Below are positions 57,740 to 64,000 of a stretch of 64,000 nt of DNA, in pieces. Under the pieces are notes generated by a model. It was not told the DNA's origin. It ran no database searches and saw only the letters and a program-made list of their open reading frames with translations. The stretch lies in the NCBI GenBank assembly GCA_018806985.1, contig JADANN010000445.1, positions 294,001-358,000 on the forward strand, given 5' to 3'. Made by a program: the position numbers and the translations under genes. Within the stretch, counting starts at the first letter, position 1. Every line of letters starts with the position of its first letter. The DNA is from Angiostrongylus vasorum (Eukaryota > Nematoda > Chromadorea > Rhabditida > Metastrongylidae).

Positions 57740-58245
57740 CTGCGAAATTGGCGGCTTTTCGGGGTCAGGGGAATGAGGCCCGTTTTTCTTTTTTACTGTG
57801 TTTAGCATTTTTTGTTACCCACGTATAGCTTGCTGGGCTCTGAACGTGGGGGGTGAGTATACTCACGGGTAGCTTGCCAGGCTCTCCCAGAGTGGACATG
57901 GAGCTTATTTGTTGGAGGCGACTCCCTAACCGCCTCCCATATACTTCTCGATCACTTGATTGCAGGCTTTTGGCCGAATTGACTCGTAGAATATGATCCG
58001 CATAGACATGAACGCACCCACACACACGTGCATGAATACGCCCCGTAAATGCAGAAATTATGTGCCAAATCGGCGCAGCAGAAACAGGGAGTCCATCCCC
58101 TGGATCCACCTGCGTCTCAGGGAAGCAAAGGTCGCTTTTGGCCCGCGATTAACCCCCCCCCTATCCACCCACTGGGGGGCGCGCCACGTAGCCTCGCTAC
58201 TAACCGGCTCGAGATCCGTCATATGAGGGAGATGCGTGGGAAAAA
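57740..58245 (-). other. RTE 5' region
   Basis: Contains a 114-codon frame (58109-57765) with STLGEPGKLPVSILTPHVQ and VTKNAKHSKKEKRASFP. It is upstream of the endonuclease and GC-rich compared with the surrounding A-rich DNA, which helps place the element's 5' boundary near 58245. Confidence 0.5.
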
Positions 58246-58246
58246 C

Positions 58247-59130
58247 CAATAAAAAAAGAAAAAAAATCTAAAAATCAAATAAGGTTAAATAAAAATTGTG
58301 TAAAATTTATCAAAAAATTGAATAAAAAAATCAATTAAATAAGTAGGATGGAATAAAAAAATAAAGAAAAATAAAAATAGATTGAGAAAAAGTTGAAAAT
58401 TTAATAGAAATCAAAGTAAAAATTGAGTAAAATTTGAATAATAATTAAGTAGAAATTAAATTAAAATTAATTAAAAGTGAACAAGAATTAGATAGAACAG
58501 ATAGAAGAATTAGAATAAAAAGTGAAAATTGAATAAAAATTAAGTGAAAATTAGGTAAACTAGGTATAATTAGGGATTAGAATAAAAAAAATTAAACAAA
58601 AATTGAATATGAACCAAATAAAAATAAATAAGAATTAAATAAAAAGTTAAATAATCGAAATCGAAAATAAAATAAAAAATAATAAAATATCAAAATAGAA
58701 TAATAAAATAAAATAAATGGTAATAAACAAATATAAGTAAATTTAAATAAAATGATAAATTAAATACAAATTGGTTAAAATAAAACAAATGAAAAATAAG
58801 AAATAAATAAAAAAGGTAAAAAATAAAACAAGTAAAAAACAAAAAAGTGGATAAAAAATAAATAAAAACTGGACAAAAAAATATAAGTAAAAATTGAGTT
58901 TTAAGATAAATACGAAATATAAGTATGAATAATTACATTGATAATAATATGAATATGAAGAGAAATATGAGTCAAATAAAAGGTGAAAGCTCACTAGAGT
59001 GGTCTGTCCACTGACCGTGCACTTTTTTTTCTCGCGGCGATTCAGTAGTTCTAACTTCACTACTTAATAAAGTAAAGTAATATAATATTAAAATTAAAAA
59101 TAGCATAATAAAAAAAATTAAAATAATAAT
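58247..59130. repeat. A-rich low-complexity DNA
   Basis: Almost continuous AAAT/AATAAA-type sequence on the plus strand, interrupted by a short ordinary stretch at 58980-59065. Confidence 0.85.
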
Positions 59131-59139
59131 TAATTCATT

Positions 59140-59575
59140 AATTTTGCACTTCTTTCAAGTTTATTTGTTTTATTTGTTTTTTATTTATTATTTAATTTTT
59201 TTTATTTTTTTTGCTTAATCGTTATTTTATTTTATATTAATAACTATAATATTTCATGTGCTACATATTTTATTTCAATGAATAAAAATTAACATGATTT
59301 TTGTTATCAATTATTGTTGTTATTCATCATTATTGTTTATTATCGATCTTTACTAATTTTCATTTTCCTAATTATTTTTTTCAAATTTTATTTATTTTTA
59401 TTTAATTCTTAGTTAGTTTTTGCTAAATTTTTTACTTATTTTTTTACTTAAATCATAGTCATTCATTATTTAATGTATTTTCACTTACCTTTTATTTCAT
59501 TTCTATTTATTTTAAAAATTCAATTTTAATTCGTTTTTATCTAATTTTCATTTATTTTTTATGCATCTTATGGAT
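59140..59575. repeat. T-rich low-complexity DNA
   Basis: TTTATTT/TTATTTTT-type sequence, the complement in composition of the A-rich stretch before it, so the two could pair. Confidence 0.8.
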
Positions 59576-60289
59576 TGATGACACTGATCTGTTTCGAATA
59601 ATCTGCAAACTTGTTAAACCCCCGTTGTAACAAGGACTTATCTTGTCAATCTTATCAATCTTGAAAAAATCTAGCTTGTTACCTTGCTTATTTCTTTGAG
59701 TTTCTTTCTACTCTTTTTGGAATGTTTCAGCCTCTTCTGAGAATCGGAATTCGATTCTCGCAGGATTCCTGCAGATTTCACATGGATATCACTTTAATCA
59801 AGACGTGGAAACAATGTTAAAGCTTATTAATGACAACAACGATAAGGAGTAGGTCTGCACAGTTCGCGATGATTTCAGGTCTATAGCCAAACCCCCATTA
59901 TTTCATTGAAAACTAGCCTAACAAGCCCCTAATGCAATGTTATATTTTAGTAAGAATGATGACAATTAATATACTAAAAGAGACTTCATTGCTATTTGTT
60001 GTTACAGCTCCATTGGAGTCATCTATTTGGCAGCACATGTCGACGACCATTTCGACTTCTCTAAAAAACAAACAATCACCCAGTGCAAATCATTTTTTTG
60101 TTAATTTTACGGAGACATAAGTCACCTTGAATTTTTCCAGCCTTCTGGAACTTCGCTTTTTTTCAGTGGACAAGCGTGATGAAGTGTTAGACGAGCTGGG
60201 TTAAGCCAGTCATCTAAAATATCTCAGTTTACAAGATTCAAACTCAGCAACTGGTCACTGACCACAACCATTAAACGTCACTTCATTTT
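59576..60289. other. No gene recognised
   Basis: Single-copy sequence inside the inverted repeat, with no matching partner on the left side. Confidence 0.4.
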
Positions 60290-60976
60290 CTGAGCTGCAG
60301 GACATTGCAAATAACCCAGAAGCATACTTACTTATATGAATGCAATCATACACAAATGCATCAACCTGCGTCTGATATCGGCTGAGATGAGAAACCAATT
60401 GGAAGGATTGCATACAATGAGGAAAAAAAAATCACGAGGTTGGAAAACTATACTGGCCAAAGAACTACTCAGGATAGGAAGATGTAATTATAAGCTTGTT
60501 TTAGAGTATAATTGGGCCACTGAATAGCGTAGACAGGCGTCCGCTTGGAAGTGGTATCGTCCATCAGGTCCAATGATGAAGACAGACAGACATTCCGGCG
60601 CCCATTATTGATATTCGCTTTGAGTGAAAACTTGACCTCGGCTCGCCTATGGCATATCTTGCTTCTCAGCTCGACTATGGCATGTCTTGCTCTACTTCCC
60701 TATATTCCAAGGAATTTCGGCAATATCTAAATATAAACTGTGGATACCATCCGAAGATGTATATTGGTACCGGCTTTCTCCTTTGCATTTTTTGATCTCT
60801 ACGATTTATTTATATTTCTTATGTTTTACGTGCAGCACAGTGGTCAGAGATGCCCCTGCCATACACCTGTATTCGTTCCCTGCGATCCAGGCTTACCAAG
60901 CCTTCTATCGCTCCAGGTTCGGCAAATTCGTACGACTCTTGTTTGGGAGGATAGTGCCACTCACTCGACACATCGG
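60290..60976. repeat. Right arm of the large inverted repeat
   Basis: Reverse complement of 53896-54581 with small indels, including a local duplication of a GGCATRTCTTGCT unit at 60652-60691. The SINE-A-like piece at the outer end spans about 60832-60976. Confidence 0.85.
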
Positions 60977-61637
60977 TATGAGCACACCATTATCACGGTT
61001 GTCCAACTATCGATGCCTAGATTTGACATTCAGAAGTGACGACAGTAAGAGATTTAACATTTCTTTTCAGCTTCAGATGCGAAGCGTTCAAAATCACTGT
61101 AGAACAACCAAGTTGACAATGCAACTGGAAATTCAAAAATGGCTGAACTCTATGAACTTAAAACTGGAATGCTTTAAAATAGACACTCAGTCGTTCCATT
61201 GAAAAGCTTTCACAACCTCAGGTTATAGAGCTTCATACATAAAGGAATCATAGCACAACGGTTCGAACGTGGACCAAAAGCCAGCGCAAACCTGCTTTGT
61301 GACGCCAGAAGATTTTGTACTTCTTGTTTGAGTCTCGACGGATTGAAATGAAACTTCTGCGCTGTCACTACTTCCATATAATCCTATGAATCGTCTAAAA
61401 GGTCGATCAGGTACTAGTTCTCGTCCACCCCACCAACCGTCCTCGCTGAGCACGAACGTTGCCCAGTGGTCCACGCTTTCTCAATCACAAGACACGTAAA
61501 GGACCGCACTATTGGAATGATGACTATTTTCCATTTTCCTTGGCGTGGCGTTGTACTTCGCTGGTCTTTGCGCGAAACGAGTTTGCCGTTAACAAGTGTT
61601 CAACTCGAGATGTCGAATGTTTCATAGTGTCTCCCAC
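60977..61637. other. No gene recognised
   Basis: No supported feature. Confidence 0.45.
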
Positions 61638-62003
61638 GCACCGTGTTTCATATTGTCTCCCACGCATATGCATAATTCTAATCGTTGGCTGTGTAAAGAA
61701 AACGATGTTCATGAACAAACTCGTGTTGGAAGAGCACCAACTCCACCAAGTCTTGTCTTCATGAGAGAACATTCACAAAGTGATGTTTCCACTAGTGACG
61801 CAGACCAAGTAAAGCAAGTGTAACGTTATCGCACCAGCTGCAGCGACACCAATTGCACACTGTATGGAGCACGTTGAATTAGAAAAGAAAACTTGGTGGA
61901 GTTGGTGCTCTTCCAACACGAGTTTGTCCATGAACATCGTTTTCTTTACACAGCCAACGATTAGAATTGTGCATATGCGTAGGAGACATTATGAAACACT
62001 GTG
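61638..62003. repeat. Inverted repeat built from an RTE endonuclease fragment
   Basis: 61638-61762 and 61880-62003 are reverse complements (GTTGGCTGTGTAAAGAAAAC and its mirror) around about 120 bases. One end reads as a piece of RTE endonuclease (TSLSMNI, as near 57430). A shorter direct repeat of a GTTTCATANTGTCTCCCACG unit lies at 61618-61670. Confidence 0.75.
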
Positions 62004-62019
62004 CATATAAAGGTTAAAG

Positions 62020-62262
62020 GATAAAGCTCTCGACGTTGATCAGTCTCTGAGTGATGCGCCATGCATTCGACTTCATTAAGTATCGTTGGCGGTGATTGAA
62101 TGCATATTTGGCCTTTACGATGACTCGCGATGGCCTACCGATGTATCGAGCCAGTGCTGCTATCCTCCCAGACAAGTCTGGTACCAGTTTACCGAATCCG
62201 GAGGGATGGAGGGGTTGCTGGGCCATGGGCACGGGATCGATTCCACGTGTGTCGCAATGGTG
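62020..62262 (-). repeat. SINE-A copy, head truncated
   Basis: AAAGCTCTCGACGTTGATCA tail through GATCGATTCCACGTGTGTCG. ATAAAGGT occurs just before 62013 and again at 62284, a possible short target duplication. Confidence 0.75.
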
Positions 62263-62738
62263 TCTCTAACTATTGGAGCTCATAAAGGTCTAGGTGGTGT
62301 GTTCTTCTTATCCAATTTCAAAGATGTGATTCTCTGATTGAAAGTTTTTCACGTAATTTTGCGTTTACAGGTCGCCTAGAAGATTTTTCCTGGTCCATCT
62401 CATAATATCCTTCATGCTCTTTATTTTTGGTGCTTTTTTTTCTGTTTTGCCAATTTTTAACATGATCTGTAGTGCAGCGATTTATGGAAAACTTTGAATG
62501 AATTTCGTGAGTGTATTTTGCTTCGTTCGCGTTTTGGGTGGTGTGCTTGTTACAATCGCCGGTGGTAGTGATTCTGACCTCCTTCCTCCAATCAAAACCG
62601 CAAAATGCACAGAATTTCTCATAGTTTCCCCTATGTTCAGGCGTAAAGGAGTCAGCTGTAGTAAGAACACAGTAGTGAGAAACACAAAGAGCTTTAAATA
62701 AATATATTTTTCATCTAAACAGATTATTCAAAATATGC
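62263..62738. other. Downstream flank of the right-edge gene; no gene recognised
   Basis: Frames on both strands at 62482-62701 show no motif. The region would hold the 3' UTR of the gene ending at 62739. Confidence 0.4.
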
Positions 62739-63275
62739 TTAGTTGTCGTACTTGCCAACTTGACGTGAATGGACACGAAGAAGTTCTACATTGAAAATGA
62801 TACCTGCAACGTCGTAACCAGAAATTATGATTGGTAGAGAAATTTGTGTGGTGTGGAAAACTCCATCTTGAGATCCAAGTGCACCGTAGTGGAAAAAGCA
62901 GTTCCAGAAGCTGTCTAGATTTATGGCATCTAGTACCAACCACGGAGACTCAGAAATGCGAGATTCAAGCTTGAATTACCCCAGTAGTGCAATGTGTCAT
63001 AAGAAATTGGCAACTTCATCGTAGAATTTGCCTAATTCTTGTCGTTGTGGTCTCATTGTTGTTGCACATTTCATACGTAGTGGGACCAGCACCTTATGGA
63101 AAAAGGTTCTCTTACGTAGCCAAGTAATCCGTAATTTTCAAGGAAAAATACCTTTAAGCAATGGCAAGTGAAGAGCTCTTGCTTGTTTAGTTTAATTGTC
63201 GTAAGATACAGATCGATGATTTGGTTGAAAAGCACAGTGAACTTTTTTACTACTTTAGTGGCAGTGGGGGGAAAG
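62739..63275 (-). CDS. 3' part of an unrecognised three-exon-or-more gene
   Basis: Minus strand. Exon 63275-63077 follows the acceptor AAAACTTTCAG and holds KKFTVLFNQIIDLYLTTIKL and FFLENYGLLGYVREPFSIRC. A 45-base intron (GTATGA...AATTAG) leads to exon 63031-62980 (STMKLPISYDTLHYW). A 65-base intron (GTAATT...ATCTAG) leads to exon 62914-62739 (SFWNCFFHYGALGSQDG, SGYDVAGIIFNVELLRVHSR), ending at TAA. Phases fit at both joints (0, then 1) and all sites are GT-AG. About 142 residues are visible, with no signal peptide or membrane segment in this part. I recognise no family; the first exon loosely resembles nematode nuclear-receptor ligand domains but the last does not. The 5' exons were not found and may lie beyond 64000. 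Confidence 0.5.
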
Positions 63276-64000
63276 CTGAAAGTTTTAACGTCATTAAGAA
63301 ATTCCTATGTCGAGAAACTTTCAAGTTGATGTGGTAGCATGGAGCTCCCAAGCAGTAATGAACGGCCAATTTGAGCCCGAGCTTGCAATGTTCTACAGTT
63401 ATGTCTCCATTTCTGGCGAGAAACGTTGATTTAAAACCTTAGCGACAGAGAATAACATCAGTGGCTGAGGAGGAACAGGGAATGAAAACACCATTCGGCA
63501 GCAATCGTCAGCACTTCGTAAATTACATGACTGAAATTAGCACGACCAGCTGTCTAAGACGGAACATTAACTGCATGCTGAAGGACAACAAAGGTCATCC
63601 AGGATTACCACATCGATGTTTTCGGCAGCGTCACTGCTCTGCATTTACACCATATCAGTTTGTATGTCGGTGTACCCGCTCTTTTTTCCGGAAGTCTGAC
63701 ATTTTGTTTCGGTGTGGAGTCATCTCGAAAATATAGTGCTCGAGCATTTGAAAAACCTCTCGCTACTCTTCATCACACTGGTTTGGGTTTTTTATTTGAA
63801 AGAAACTAAGATTCCTTGGAGAAGGCCAGCAAGAGCGTGTTTGTTTATTAGTAATGAAGCCCTACAGAACGTTAGGCGTTTCTGCTAAGAATGCAAAGAT
63901 TGCAAAGATGCATTGTCTACAAAGCTATCACTTTTAACGTGTATAAAGAAGTAGAGCTAGTGATTTCATCTCGCCAATATTATTTCCGCTCATGGTCGGG
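63276..64000. other. No gene recognised
   Basis: An open plus-strand frame at 63461-63736 is Cys-rich (FVCRCTRSFFRKSDILFRCG) but does not keep the spacing of a nuclear-receptor zinc finger. Upstream exons of the minus-strand gene would be expected here; none could be joined. Confidence 0.4.

Larger units (their letters stand above)
54795..58245 (-). mobile_element. RTE-clade LINE, frameshifted
   Basis: Minus-strand non-LTR retrotransposon with, in order, a 5' region (58245-57740), an apurinic-type endonuclease (57737-56900), a linker (56763-56395), a reverse transcriptase (56388-55332) and a C-terminal domain (55332-54809). The 3' end carries tandem ACAGGTGAT/CACCTGT units at 54795-54822, a short-repeat tail as in RTE elements. 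Domain order and motifs are typical of RTE, and at least five frame breaks make it inactive. It lies within A-rich DNA, and AATAAAAAAA-type sequence occurs at both ends as a possible target duplication. Confidence 0.9.

Noticed and set aside
58743..59060. 105-codon hydrophobic minus-strand frame resembling a membrane protein
   Set aside because: It is the complement of A-rich low-complexity DNA, giving only Phe, Tyr, Leu and Ile.
63640..63736. Plus-strand FVCRCTRSFFRKSDILFRCG resembles a nuclear-receptor DNA-binding P-box
   Set aside because: Cysteine spacing is wrong (C-x-C in place of C-x2-C, and too few residues to the next Cys), no first zinc finger precedes it, and the supported gene nearby is on the other strand.

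Overview
The window looks like gene-poor nuclear DNA of a nematode, most likely a parasitic clade V (strongylid or hookworm-like) species. This rests on three things: split genes with short GT-AG introns, an RTE-clade LINE and Penelope-like elements of the kind known in these worms, and many short interspersed repeats with TA, GA, GACA and GAAT microsatellites. The organism call is an inference; no ribosomal or mitochondrial marker is present.

Genes. Positions 1291-4370 (+) hold nine exons of a strongly diverged Rpt2/PSMC1-like 26S proteasome ATPase. The ATPase core is recognisable, but the pore-loop aromatic residue is gone, one exon is read partly in a non-homologous frame, and the last exon is frameshifted. 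It is probably a decaying duplicate. At 62739-63275 (-) a three-exon model with matching splice phases and a clean stop marks the 3' part of an unrecognised gene that would continue towards the right edge. A cluster of coding-like minus-strand stretches at 33001-34110 may be a decayed gene. No convincing host gene was found elsewhere.

Mobile DNA fills the rest. Three tRNA-like SINE families (called SINE-A, SINE-B and SINE-C here) and one unclassified retroposon (Rep-C) occur in dozens of copies on both strands, several with clear target-site duplications. Penelope-like elements (PLEs) with a GIY-YIG endonuclease lie at 18354-19352 (-) and as a head-to-head inverted pair at 27700-29352 (-) and 29424-31590 (+), with a worn fragment at 41690-42200 (+). 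Hammerhead-ribozyme-like motifs sit in PLE terminal (pLTR-like) sequence at 18354, 22271, 25782, 25884, 51561 and 51821. A frameshifted RTE LINE (54795-58245, -) with an apurinic-type endonuclease and a reverse transcriptase lies inside a larger structure: inverted arms of about 690 bp (53896-54581 and 60290-60976) enclosing A-rich and T-rich low-complexity DNA.

How the parts relate. The LINE is of the type whose machinery could mobilise SINEs, and the SINE target-site duplications fit LINE-type retrotransposition. Both arms of the PLE pair carry the same SINE-B insertion with the same 15-bp duplication, so the insertion came before the inverted duplication. All autonomous elements seen are interrupted, so the window records past rather than current activity.
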